DNA of 64,000 nt from Eucalyptus grandis (Eukaryota > Streptophyta > Magnoliopsida > Myrtales > Myrtaceae): NCBI RefSeq assembly GCF_016545825.1, contig NC_052622.1, positions 2,547,001 to 2,611,000 of the forward strand. Direction: 5' to 3'. The position numbers and the translations under genes are program-made. Positions 50,223-61,826 of this stretch are shown here, piece after piece. Positions within the stretch are counted from its first letter, which is position 1, and each line of letters begins with the position of its first letter. The notes beneath the pieces were generated by a model that worked only from the letters and a program-made list of their open reading frames with translations, ran no database searches and had not been told where the DNA came from.

Positions 50223-51470
50223 CTACCGCGAAATCCGAGTCGGGATAGGGAGATAATCACGGTGGCCCGACTTATAGAGATTTCGGAAATAGTCCGGTGT
50301 CAAGTTCTGCAGTTGAGTAGGATCTCGAATCCATCTCTGAGTATCATCCTGTAGCATAGTAATTCGGTTAAATTGCCTTCTCTGTACTATCGACGAATGG
50401 AAAAATTTGGTATTCCTGTCCCCCCACCTCAACCAGTTAATGCGCGATCTCATTGCCCAATATTGCTCTTCTTGCTGCCATAGAGATTGTATTTCTTCCT
50501 TCAGTTTTTTGATTGTTGCGTGACCATAATTAATATTTGAGCGATTCATAATGCACTTTGGAGTTCTGTTGTAATAGATTAATCTGTCACGACCATGCGA
50601 AAAGGTCGATTTACTCCATCGGCAAGGACTGTAGAGAGAGCGAAGTTTTTGATCCAGGATGCAAAGTGGAGATGTGAAGAATCCCAAGCTTCGCAATGAC
50701 CTGTCTACTCTGCGATCTTTGGACCCAAAAAGCTTCAAAATGAAGGATTTATAACGCTTTTGTTTGGGACCATCGGTGAGTAATAGAAGGGGACTGTGGT
50801 CGACGCGGTGCGGGAAGAGCAAAAACACGCTACGAGGGTAAGAAATCCTCCACTCTATAGTACATAACAATCTGTCGAGATGTTCTTTGACTTCATTATC
50901 CCCCGCCCTATTATTTGCCCAAGTGAAAGCGCAGCCCTTACTATGAACATCCATTAACGAACAGCTATCTATAAATGATCGAAAGGATTGCATCCTATAG
51001 GAATCAGCAAACTTTTTTCCAACCTTTTCCCAGTGATACATGATCTCATTGAAATCACCTATACATATCCATGGCAAGTGATTATAGGAACTGATTTGCC
51101 TTAACTCTTGCCACAGCTGCTGTCGTTGAAGATAAACCGAAGGCGCATGGATACAAGTAATCCTCATCGGACTACTTCTTGGATGAGCTGTGCATAACAA
51201 GTCAATAAAATGGACATTATGTCTCTCTATAGATAACGCATCTCGAGCATTCCGAAAACAACCAATCCTCCCGCCAAACCCACCGGACTTACCACAAAAG
51301 AGTTAGGAATTTCAGCCTCCTTTGAATTTTCTGGATTACTATGTTCGATTTTTCGTCTCCATCAAAAACACTATGTCGGGCCTTTCCCGGTCACCGGGGC
51401 CTAAGTGCTTGAACCGCGGGGTATTGCCCAGGACACGACGGTTCCAGGCTGAGTAGTTTCATTTGTCCTC
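50223..51470 (-). pseudogene. LINE ORF2 endonuclease and linker
   Basis: The open piece 51200-50223 starts within the endonuclease: MRITCIHAPSVYLQRQQLW, LPWICIGDFNEIMYH (GDFN block) and RVDHSPLLL (in place of the usual SDH-P block). A linker towards the RT follows, with INWLRWGDRNTKFFH, which plant LINEs place between endonuclease and RT. Upstream, 51470-51200 is degenerate, with several stops. Confidence 0.75.
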
Positions 51471-51553
51471 TAGTGGCTTTTTAGGGCAAGCCACCACGGC
51501 CCGGTTATCGGCCTTGTGTCTCATAAACAGGATTTTCCATAAAATGTGAATCA

Positions 51554-52675
51554 TCAAAATCTGTTGTGACACGGTGGACGCGCTTCATAAGGAGCATATC
51601 TTTTGGCCTTCTTAAGTGGAGTAGTCTTAGGAGGAATTCTATGTGTCTTTGCTGTCTTACCTTTTGAAGAGCTAGCCTCTATATGTTTGCCACTAAGATG
51701 TTGTACCTGTACAGGGGATTGTTGCGGTGGCACAAGGTTTGAGCTGGGACAATCGGCTTGAGGGACTTTGGTTGAATGAAACAAAGAAACTAGAGGGGTG
51801 CTAGGTAAGAGAAGGCGTGAGTGTTGCGGAGTTTCGGGTATGACCTCCTCAACTCCTTCACCGGTAGTGTCTTCATCGTAGAAAGCACGCCAATATGGGC
51901 TATGTTCCTTAACATCAGCTCTTAACCAAAGTGACCAAAGGATAAATTATCTTTCCCATCTTGTTGTGACTCAAAGATAAGGTATAGTAGGACAATACGT
52001 GGCATAATGTCCGATAACCCCACATGAATAACAAAAGTAGGATAATCGTTCATATTTGAAATCCAGCCATGTATTCCTACCTTCTAATCTTAAAAGCTTA
52101 CACAGGTTGTAGCGGCTGTTGTAAATTAAGGTCGACACGAGCCCTACCCGCCCGTAATGTCGTATTTTCCCCTGCCTTCAATTTTCACCGCTGCACCGTA
52201 CCAAGATGCCTCATAATTCTACGATAATCTCCTCTCCTGGCAACGCTCAATAGGAAGGCCGAAGATGTGCACCCGAGAAGGCACAAGTATTGAAATCATA
52301 ATGATGCGGAGGAGTGTTGGGCAACCAGGGCTTCAAGATAACAAGGTGATGTGAGAACAGCCATGGACTATTATCTAATACTCGCTGTTTTTCTGCTACC
52401 GAATTAAACTTAAACATATAGACTCCCTCTTCGCGTTGAGTAATTTGAACTCTATCATTACGCGATTCTTTGCATAGTATTCGGAATGCGGGTAGATTGA
52501 TAGACGGATTAGAGAGTATTTTACCGACCAGAATTAATTGACATTCCGCCAATGTGTTGGCAGGAACAGCTTCATCCCATACTTCAACCTCTTGCGGTGA
52601 CCAAAGGCGACCTAATCTGGTGCAAAGAGCAGCAAGGCGTGCATCTCCGTCCTGACTTGAAGATGCCATCTGCAT
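51554..52675 (-). pseudogene. LINE ORF1 (DUF4283 and zinc knuckle), frame-shifted
   Basis: Begins at the ATG at 52675 or slightly later with ARLAALCTRLGRL, as in the block A LINE ORF1. The DUF4283-like part (VGKILSNPSINLPAFR, SPWLFSHHLVILKPW) ends at 52247 through a frame change. The zinc knuckle [14 protein letters not shown] follows near 52030-51990 in another frame, and the basic C-terminal piece is 51784-51554. Confidence 0.8.
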
Positions 52676-53280
52676 GCATGTCTTGGAACCGGATGGAAGA
52701 AGCTTCGCAAAGGACTATGGAGACGAAATAGTCAATGACTGATGAACCGAGGAGAGTAGATATGGGTGTGTGGGTTTGGTACTGAAGTGCTACCACTAGA
52801 CCAAAGGCGACCTAATCTGGTGCAAAGAGCAGCAAGGCGTGCATCTCCGTCCTGACTTGAAGATGCCATCTGCATGCATGTCTTGGAACCGGATGGAAGA
52901 AGCTTCGCAAAGGACTATGGAGACGAAACAATCAACTACCTCAAGAAATGAACGAATCCCAGTAAAATATAGTGAAAGATATAGGAAAGATACTCAGATA
53001 GAAAGCGTCCATTGATGCCGGGCATGGATGTGAATTATGTATGGAACGAAGAAACAAGACAGCTGAGAATTGCGAGAACGATATAGAAATTGACGTGAAT
53101 TATGGATGGAACGAAGAAACAAGACAGCAGAGAATTGCGAAGACGGAGGCCATAGCTGGATACTGTTAATCTGGAAGAAAAATCGAGTGATGAAACATAC
53201 TGACGGATGAACCGAGGAGATTAGATTTGGGTGTGAGGGTTTGGTACTGAACTGCTACCACTAGGTAGTGAAAACTCTAC
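52600..53280 (-). repeat. Tandem repeats at the LINE 5' end
   Basis: CCAAAGGCGACCTAATCTGG at 52601 recurs at 52801, an exact 200-bp step with over 120 bp of near identity. The stretch 52735-52800 (GATGAACCGAGGAGAGTAGA to CTACCACTAG) recurs at 53205-53265. A second unit, TGGAACGAAGAAACAAGACAG, is at 53041 and 53107. Together they form an array of monomers upstream of ORF1 and overlapping its start, reminiscent of the repeated 5' promoters of some L1 elements. Confidence 0.8.
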
Positions 53281-53344
53281 AAGGCGAGAGAGAAACCTGA
53301 CATTCGCAGGATATCAGATGTTTGGTTGCGAGCTCATCTTTAAA

Positions 53345-56300
53345 ATATTCAGAATCCGAGAAAATTTTATTACGATCCCGAACTTTTGGCAATGTTCAAT
53401 CAATTGTGAGTTGGTATTTGGAAAGAAAAGAATTGTTTTTGTTGATCTTGTGATTATAAATGTGCGGACAAAAACATCAAAAAGGGCAAGAAGGATTAGC
53501 ATAATTAAAATATATATTCAATGAGGATATATGGATCCGCAATGCGTACAAAGGAAATATAAACCCTCACAAAAGAGGGAAGTCAGTACGTGGACTTCTT
53601 TCCTATATTCAAATTTCCCTTTTTGAAGTTCATATTCGGCCAGTATAAAAAAGCGTAATGTTCGAGGGAAAAAAAGGGGGCCAAACATTGATACATACGG
53701 CCATTGAGAGTAAAATGTGACTGGGGCTTCACAATTGAGAGACACGTGAGAGAGGAGAGAGTGAGTTTTCTTGGCCAATTCTTGACCAAGACCCACGTCG
53801 ATGCTTCTGCCGCGGTGCTTTCGTCGTCCCCGATACATTGTCAACGAGCTGCCATCCTGTTTAGTTATTACTCGATCGCTTGACGACGCCACCGCAGCCC
53901 CTTCATCGATGACGTCACTGCAGCTCCGACCCTCGTAGTTGCTGTTCCAACTATTACCCGATCGCCGCCGTCGCTGCTGCCGCGAGACCACACGTTGATC
54001 TGTTGTCCAGCTGTTGCCTTGTTGACACCATCCCTGTCTTGCTGATCTGTTCCGAACCGAGAAGGCCCTGCACCGTTTACTAGCCCCGACCTTCCATGAC
54101 AGAGCACCACCGTTCGATCCACTGTCCTTCAATCACGAGCCACCGCCATGATCCCATGAATTGCTTCGGATTCATGCCTCCAATTTGAGTTTTTGTTTTA
54201 TTTATTTTCTCTTGACTACCCACTAACCAGGAAGAAACTTCAGGGGGGAAGCCGTAAACACACTGGGCTCATTACGCTCGCAAAATTCTTCAACAACTTT
54301 AGTATCTTCACGGAGATCCTCAACGCGAGTCCCAGTCTCGGTAAATTACGTCCACCGTGAGTCAACAATCGCAAGCCGAGCAAACCTGCTTTGCCGTCCT
54401 TGTCCTTTGCTGTCGACGTGCCTCAACGAATTGAAGACATTGATGAGCCACTTGTGATCCACCACGAGACAACTTGTTCTCCTAACGCTGTGCCGAGCCT
54501 ATCGCGAGTTCATCCATGAGCCGGGCCATCCCGTAAAAGTTCTGCTTTTGTAGGTTCATTGGCCATAAACTGCCCATCATTGTCCCACCCGAAGCGCCGG
54601 TTGCAATCTCGGTCCAATTGCGCAATTTCCAAATTGGAAATTAATATTCGGAATAGGTAAAAATTTTGATTATTTTAATTTCCGAAAATTCTGTTTCCTT
54701 ATTTGATATATTCGTTGATGCACATGACCTATATTCGCAACTCGAGTAGCCTTCTAAATTAGGAAATCTTCCTAATTCCGCAACGTGCATATGATTGATG
54801 GTCCGATTTCATGCTCGAAATACGACCCGCAATCGCACGGAAAAATCACCAATCCGATCTCACGCTCGAGATACGATTCGTGATTTTTATTTAAAAATTG
54901 ACTGATCCGATTTCATGCGCGAGATACGATTCGTCAATTTATTTCCAAAATTAAATGGACATAGATGATATCTTGCTTGATTTGTTGCTGCGCTGTTCTC
55001 GATGCCTTTATTTGATTGCTCCTGTAAAGGAAAAACCAAAAAAAAAAAAAAAAAAAAAAAAATTGAGTTAGGTTAAATGCATGTTAGGATGTTCCTAGTT
55101 TTAATGTTATGTTGCATGTTTAGGATAGGAAATTTATTTTGAATTTCTTAAATAAAAAGACCAAAAACATTAATTTAGGATATCATATTTTCTTCTCATT
55201 AATTTAAATTGCACGTTTAATTATTTGGCAATTTTTAATTTCGAATTTCATAAAAAATTTAGAATTAGAGCATTCTTTGCACGTCATTGCATATTATGAT
55301 AGATTGCATGCTTATTAGGAAAATAAAAATCATGTGCACGTCATATAGAATTAGGTTCATACAATGCACGCCATTTAGTGGTTTTTGTTAGGTTCATTTA
55401 ATTAGAAATTGCCCGTCATTAGAATTAGGTCATTACATTAATTTAGATTGCATATTTAAGTGTTGCATTTCTTTAATTTCGAATCTCATGGAAAATACAA
55501 AAAAAAAGTATTTTTTAGAATAAATCCATCTCATGCTTCAGGATAGATTACATGCTTATTTATGTAGTATCGCTTAGGTCATATAGTTAAGTCATGTTAC
55601 CATGTCATATCATTTCATGTTAAATTAGTGGCATGCATTGCATAAAGCACGATTCTCATTAATTAAAGTGAACATAAAAAAAGAAAAAGAAATTGCGTGT
55701 TAATTAGAAATCATATCTAGGGTTGTTGATGTGAATTCTGATCTAACAACGCAGATGCTTTCGTTGCTATGAGGTAAGTCCTGCAATTTATTTACTGCTT
55801 TACTTGGGTATTAAATTAGTGGTTTGCGCACCTACATGAACACCTCACATGTTAGGGAGATAGTTTAAAATCAATTCAAGCTGCCTGAAAAACTTTTTTT
55901 CAAAATAAAAGAAATTGTACCGAAAGGGCGTTAGGGAAATCTAGCGTAATCAAGTCCCCGTACCCAAATCTCTGGTTCGTAGGAGTAAAGTGAATCTCCG
56001 TTACTTTACTTGGGTTTCTAATCGACCTACCAAAAATAGATTAATGGCGACTCCTAATTTAAAAAAATTGCATGTTAAGAATTTGAACCTAAGTCGCGAA
56101 TTGGTATGGGCTTGGGAGAGCCCGAGTTAAATCTAGGCTTAACAATCCATTAGTCAAAACCCTAGGTGGTTCACCCTCGAAAAATTGGGTCGCGACAGGA
56201 TGCCCCCGGGTTGGTTGGTGTTTGGGGTTGGGGTCACCGTGTTGATAAACTATTAACCTCTAGTTTAGTAAGTACACTTGTACATATTTTATAATAAAAA

Positions 56301-56490
56301 ATACTAATTTATCAAAATGTTAGTAAGTTATCAGTTAATTTCAAATTTTACCAGTATGGTTTAGTAAACTACTAAATATAATGAATTTGAAAATATTCCA
56401 ATAAATTAGTAAATAACAAACATCTTTAAAAAGTTATAAGTTGGTCAGTGTACATCCAATCCTCTATAGAATTTTCCAATAACCTGAAAA
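53345..56490. other. Remaining solo-LTR sequence and unique flank
   Basis: 53345-56197 is LTR sequence without a believable gene. The open frame at 53518-54132 has no recognisable domain. From 56202 to 56490 is AT-rich flank that block A lacks. Confidence 0.55.
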
Positions 56491-58459
56491 GTGACAATAT
56501 TTTCAAATATTACAAGTTTGGTTAGTAAGCTTTCACTTTATAACGAATTTACCAATATTCGAATTCACAATGTATTCACATTGAGAAGAGTTGTTTCTTC
56601 ACATTTCACAGAGTCCTTCATTGTGATTTGGAGTTCATGCAAATTTTTTTCCCATGTCTCGAAATTGAGAAAGGAAACATAATCTTAGGAAAGGAATATA
56701 TTGAACATTGGCAGGCCCTATGCCATTAATAATTTCAAGTCCTAATTTTGGATTGCCCTCAACATGCAATTAACAGCAAAAACATAAACTGGACGAAATG
56801 AAATTTGCCAACCAAAATAGTTAAAGTATAATGACACGGAGTACTGCTAGATTGCTGAGCAACACCAAATTACAAAATGACATGATTTGCACTTTCCAAG
56901 TTGTTCCGTTGACTGCTTGCTAGAACAAGGTTGAAATTAAAGAAAAAAAAAATATCGCTTACTACTGATAAGGAGAAACAGACCAACTACAAAGACAATT
57001 CTGCTTGAACAAGAAAACAAGAACTTCACGAGATCAATAAAGCATTGGACTAATTGATGTGGATAACAGGCCCGTTACACTCTTCTCAATCTCCTCCTCA
57101 ACTCGGCCACCTTCATTGCAACAATCACGTACACCATGTCTGCTTTACGATCCACAAAGTTGAAGTACACCAGTCTCCAGTTCTTCTTGTCCACCAAACT
57201 GCCAACAACTCCCCAAAACCCAGTCGCAAACCCGAGCATTATTACTATGTAGAACATTACCTTTTCAAGCTTACCTTCTTCATTGGCAACTTCTTCCGGC
57301 ACTTGTGGGGCCGCTTGAGGGGCCTCTGCTTTGGGGCATTTCTTTTGTAGAGGATCACCACAAAGTAGAGGATTGTCGGCATAAATGGAAGGATCATCAA
57401 GTGTCTGGATTTGATTTCCTTTTCGAATTGGCCCCGTGAAGTTGTTGTGTGACAAGTTTAGTTTGCTCAATGATATGAATGCAGAAAAGCTTTGTGGGAT
57501 TGTTCCCAAAAGTTGATTATTTGAAAGATCAAGTGACTCGAGCGATCTCATGTCTCCAATCATAGTTGGGATGCCTCCAGAAAGAAAGTTGCGGGATAAG
57601 TTCAAGCCTCGCAATCCGGAGAGCAAGGTAAGCTCTCTTGGAATTTGCCCAACCAATTTGTTGCTCGAGAGATCTAAATTCACCATAAGCTGTAGATCAA
57701 GTGTTGTGTAGTCAAGATCCATCCCCTTCACAACCTGCTCCACATGCTCTTGAGTCCAATCCGTTGGAGCAATGGGCGTTGTAGCGTTGGACGTTGTTGG
57801 CCCAAGCATGGGAGGTGAAGCATTGGACGTTGTTGGCCCAAGCATGGGAGGTGTAGCTGCATAAGCAAGAGAGAGTGAGTTGCCTTCGCCTATGCTTTTG
57901 TTCAGTTTCATACCTTTCATATAGCCAAGACAATTTGGAATCGCTCCTGTCAGATTGTTGACTGCCATGTCCAATATTTGCAATGCAGAGAGTAAGCATA
58001 GTTGTGAAGGAATGCTTCCATCGAACATGTTTTCTCGCAATCTAAGAATTTGTAGTGACTGAAAACTTGGTCCAATCCAACGTGGAACACTTCCTGAGAT
58101 TTTGTTTTCTTCAAGATCCAAAATCCGCAAGTTTCTAACATAGTTCAGAGTCACAGGAATTTCTCCATAGAGATTGTTGTTGTTCAAGTGTAATGACATA
58201 AGCTTAGTTAGATTTCCCAAAGAATTTGGTATGACTCCGTACAACTTATTGGATGATAAATCAAGGAGGCTCAATGGGTTCTCCTTCCAACATGCAGGAA
58301 TTTCGCCAACTAATTCATTCCTTCCAAGGTGCAACTCAAACAGAAATTCCATCTCGCATATTGAGGTGGGTATTGGACCGCTTAAGAGATTGTCATTCAG
58401 ATTCAAAGTTCCCAACTGAGGCATTGCTAGGCCAATATCTTGCGGAATTGGTCCTGAAA

Positions 58460-58830
58460 TTAAGTTGCGAGAGAGATCTAACAGATAAAAAGGAAATTTT
58501 AACAGAGACTCATTTATTTGTTTGCAAGAGAGATCTAACGAATTTATTTGGTTGTAAAGATCTAAAGATAGTAATTGAGGAACTTCCAACAAAGATCCAA
58601 AGTTGCAAAAGAGATCTAACAAATTTATTTGGTTGTGAGAGAGATCTAAGTATAGAAAAAAAGATTCCGAAGATTTATTTATTTGGTTGGGAGAGAGATC
58701 TAACGAATTTATTTGGTTGTGAGAGAGATATAAAGATAGATCATAATTTATTTGGTTGTGAGAGAGATCTAACTCTTGCAGAGTAGTAGGAAATTTCGAC
58801 AGAGATCCATTTATTTGATTGTGAGAGAGA
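58460..58830 (-). repeat. In-frame ~30-bp LRR minisatellite, copy B
   Basis: About eight degenerate units containing TTTATTTGGTTGTGAGAGAG code short LRR-like peptides (LDLSHNQIN, LDLSPNQIN). The frame stays open throughout. Copy A has a different number of units and an A-run insertion in the matching place. Confidence 0.7.
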
Positions 58831-59639
58831 TTCAAGGAGGATAATGACATGAGACCTAGCCAATTTGGGAGAGATCTTGAAATGGAGGCATTGGACAAAT
58901 CTATCATCATGAGACTGGCTTGCGTTCTTATCCATTGCGGAAATTTTGTTCCGAACTTGCATGACGCCATCAGCATGGATGAGAGATTGAAAGGTGGTAT
59001 CCAATCAGAATCCACCTCGATAGCTAAATGGTTGTTGCCAATATCTAAGGTCCGCAGCTTTGAGAGGTTGGAGAAGTGGATTTTGGAAACTGTTCCTCCC
59101 AAGGAATTTGCTGAAAGATCTAAAGAGAAAAGATACTGAAGTTGTCCAAGACTCTGTGGAATAGTGCCATTTAGAAGATTGCTGCTGAGATCTAAAATTG
59201 ATAACACTTGCAATCTTCCAAATGCATCAGGAATATTCCCTGTTAATTGATTATCAGAAAGAAGAAGTACTCTCAAGCATACCCAATCATCTGGAGATGG
59301 TATGGTTCCATGTAATTGATTATATGATAGGTCAAGTACCGTCAGGTTTTTCAAGTGAAACAGTCAATCTGGCAAAGTCCCCTGAAGAAAATTATTACTT
59401 ATCACCAGTCGCTTGAAGTTTTTCCTGATAAGCCCCAAAGAACTTCCCTCCACTGAAGATATTTCCTCATGAAGTTCATTATAATTCAAATATAGTGACT
59501 CGAGGAACGGTTGTTCCCTTAAGAAGGAGAACAACCCTCCTTCAATGCTTTGCAACGAATTGTGTGCAAGATTGAGATCGACAAGATTTCTCAAGTTATT
59601 GAACCACCTTGGTACTGAAGAGTTGAAATAGTTTGATGA

Positions 59640-59860
59640 AAGATGAAGGTGCCGGAGAGAAGTCATGTTTTGAAATGGAATGCTTGAGATGGGCCCCCCA
59701 AACAAATTTTCTGAAAGATCGAGGTATTCAAGAGAAGTCATATGTTGAAATGGAATGCTTGGGATGGGGCCCCCAACAAATTCCTTGAAAGATTGAGGTA
59801 CTCAAGAGAAGTCATATTTTGAAATGGAATGCTTGGCATGGAGCCCCCCAATAAATTCAT
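59640..59860 (-). repeat. 75-bp LRR unit expansion
   Basis: Three tandem units encoding the IPFQNMTSLEYLDLS motif lie here. Copy A (15060-15190) has two. The one-base loss that breaks copy B lies inside this array. Confidence 0.75.
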
Positions 59861-61136
59861 TGAAAGATCAAGGTACTCAAGATGAAGAGCAGTAGAATTC
59901 GCCAAGCAATCAAAAGACGGGCGAGAGTTATAAAGCCCACAATATGATAGGCTCAAATGGGATAAAGATGGGAGTGCACTGATCACGTGCATGAAGTCTC
60001 CAGATTTGTTAACATGTATTCCACTCATGTCGAGGTACTTTAATGCCTGAAGATGTGAAAGCCACTGAAAGTCATCAACAGCACCCGCGATATAATAACC
60101 ATGGAGATCGAGGACTTCCAACTCAGTGAGATTTCCCCATTCATGAGGAACAATTGCAAAATCGAAAGAGTATGACAAGTCAAGGTACCTCAACTGCTTC
60201 ATGGAGCCGATGAATTTGGGCATGTACGCATGTTTGAAAAAAATCCCACTCAAGTCTAGGTAGCTCAAGTATCTCAAGTTGAGCAAAGAAGGGTTTAGTG
60301 CACCAGCTGTTGAAAAAACTTGTGGGAACAAGTCATCACCATACGGCAATTCTTCTGCTATAAAAAATGGATTTTCATTTCCTGACGTGATTTGGAGCTT
60401 GACGACGTGTCCATTTGCTCGGTTGCACGTCACTCCGATCCATCGACAGCAATCTTCACCATTCCAAGAAGAAAGGACGTGAGATGGGTCTGAGAGACTT
60501 TGTCTGAGTTGCAGCAGAGCATTCCTTTCTTCTTCAAAGCAGATGGAGGATGAGTTTCCGTTTCTGCACAGGCATACATATGCATTGTCTAAAATTAACA
60601 ACAGACTTACTAATACATGCACTTTTACACTATCATGTCCCGCCATGAACGATGATGAAATTGAAAATGAAAGCTATATTGCACGCCGGCTCAGGCTTCA
60701 AGTCTTTGGCTTGGGTGCATTTGTTTAAATTTTGGGAAGTTGGTTTTGAGTGGATTCTTAAGAATGGACAAAGGGCATTCATAGTGAGCGAGGCAAGGAA
60801 TGATAGTGAACGTAATCAATTATTGTTCTATATCATCAGTGTACCATGCACATCATGTGTACATAATTTCATTTACCATCTCTGTAAACGTAAACATCAG
60901 TTTGTTGATTTTAAAGTTATCCAGCAACATCCCTATGACTTGACTCCAAATCGACAATCTCCCAAAAAGTCAAATTTAAGATCATCTCATCAGACTTTTG
61001 TGCTTACAGTCGAAGATGTTCCTGGCCGGTCGCATTTCATTAGCATTGATTGGACCGGTGGAGTTAAGGCTTGCATTGTAACAGGCATATGCCCCAAATA
61101 ATTGATGAGGCAGTTATATATTTCAAAATCATACTT

Positions 61137-61250
61137 TTTTTCTTTTTTCTTTTTTGAGATGACCGAAGAACCACTGGAGATCACCTTTCGGGAATCACAC
61201 GATCCTCCGGTGCTCGGTAGCACCATCAAGCCCCACCGCAAGCCACTATT
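61137..61250 (-). mobile_element. Short retroposon-like insert (SINE or LINE tail)
   Basis: A T/C run (61133-61155) beside a 95-bp GC-balanced segment is missing at the matching place of block A (after 16490). On the minus strand it would be a short body with an A-rich tail. A clear box A/box B pair or target duplication is not found. Confidence 0.35.
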
Positions 61251-61352
61251 CTATTAAATTAAAGTTAAAAGAGTGATATGAAGATATTGAGGAACTTGGT
61301 TTTTTTTTTCTTTTGGGAGTTTGTGGGAGGAGGAGCTGCTGGCCCAATCTCA

Positions 61353-61562
61353 TGTTTGTGGAATCTATGTATGGCCAAGTTTTGCAGTGCAAAACCCGCA
61401 AGCACCAAGTCAAGTCTCGAGGTCCATGTCATTATCTTATACAACGACTTGGGCTGCTGTTTGTGGAATTTATGTATCACGAAGTTTCGCAGTGCATGCC
61501 CCGCAAGCACCAAGTCAAGTCTTGAGGTCCATGTCATTATCTTATACAACGACTTGGGTCTA
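61353..61562 (+). repeat. 105-bp direct tandem repeat, two copies
   Basis: TGTTTGTGGAATCTATGTAT at 61353 and TGTTTGTGGAATTTATGTAT at 61458 start two units of 105 bp, each ending in ACAACGACTTGGG. Related single units are in block A near 17780-17890. Confidence 0.85.
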
Positions 61563-61826
61563 TATTGATTTCTTTGCATTTCTTTTGCAGAAACGCATTT
61601 TCTAATAGAATTTTAATGAAATGGACGCTTCTCTGTGTAAATCGAGCAACTTACAGGATAATAGTTCATGTCAATGTTATGGAAGCTGTAGGATCATTCT
61701 CTGTAAATCAACAGGAGGAAAAGGCTGACTTTCAATTTCATTTAACTGAGAATATTCATATTACTGCCCTACCACGTTGTAGAACTTCTACGTGATGTGT
61801 AGATGGAGAAATTATGGAAATGATGA

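Larger units (their letters stand above)
47341..53325 (-). mobile_element. Plant LINE (L1 type) inside the solo LTR
   Basis: Full-length-looking LINE on the minus strand, flanked by a perfect 16-bp target-site duplication TTGCGAGCTCATCTTT (47325-47340 and 53326-53341). The A tail appears as the T run beginning at 47341. Order on the minus strand: 5' tandem repeats (53300-52600), ORF1 (52675-51554), endonuclease (about 51470-50223), reverse transcriptase (50064-48787), zf-RVT (48640-48095) and RNase H (47895-47618). Frame breaks exist but the RT stretch is open. The perfect duplication argues for a younger insertion than the block A LINE. Confidence 0.9.
46985..56197. mobile_element. Solo LTR of a gypsy-type retroelement (3.2 kb net)
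   Basis: Begins TGTTGACACCTAAATTTTGG and ends GGGTCGCGACA (TG...CA), flanked by the direct repeat GGAT (46981-46984 and 56198-56201). Removing the nested LINE and one target copy leaves about 3.2 kb. The 3' portion with the words AAAGGGCGTTAGGG, AATCAAGTCCCC and GGCGACTCC is characteristic of Tat/Ogre-like LTR ends. No primer site or coding region follows, so it is a solo LTR left by recombination. A (GATCCGATTTCATGCGCGAG)-type imperfect repeat lies at 54800-54940 and a 25-A run at 55038-55062. Confidence 0.75.
57075..60646 (-). pseudogene. EIX-type LRR receptor-like protein, copy B, two breaks
   Basis: Membrane-anchored LRR receptor without kinase, paralogue of copy A. From the ATG at 60646: signal peptide, CFEEERNALLQLRQSL and DCCRWIGVTC (LRRNT), an LRR domain of more than 25 repeats with a run of short DLSHNQIN repeats in the middle (58460-58830), an island-like non-LRR stretch (about 57900-57720, with two copies of a MLGPTTSNA peptide), final LRRs ending NNFTGPI, a transmembrane helix (VMFYIVIMLGFATGFWGVVG) and a basic tail. 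Breaks: one base lost at about 59770-59776 and TGG to TGA at 59364-59366 (copy A keeps Trp). The 759-codon piece 59354-57075 is otherwise open. Readthrough or assembly correction could change the call. Confidence 0.85.

Noticed and set aside
53518..54132. 204-codon minus-strand ORF in the solo LTR
   Set aside because: No recognisable domain, lies in non-coding LTR sequence and has no supporting copy.
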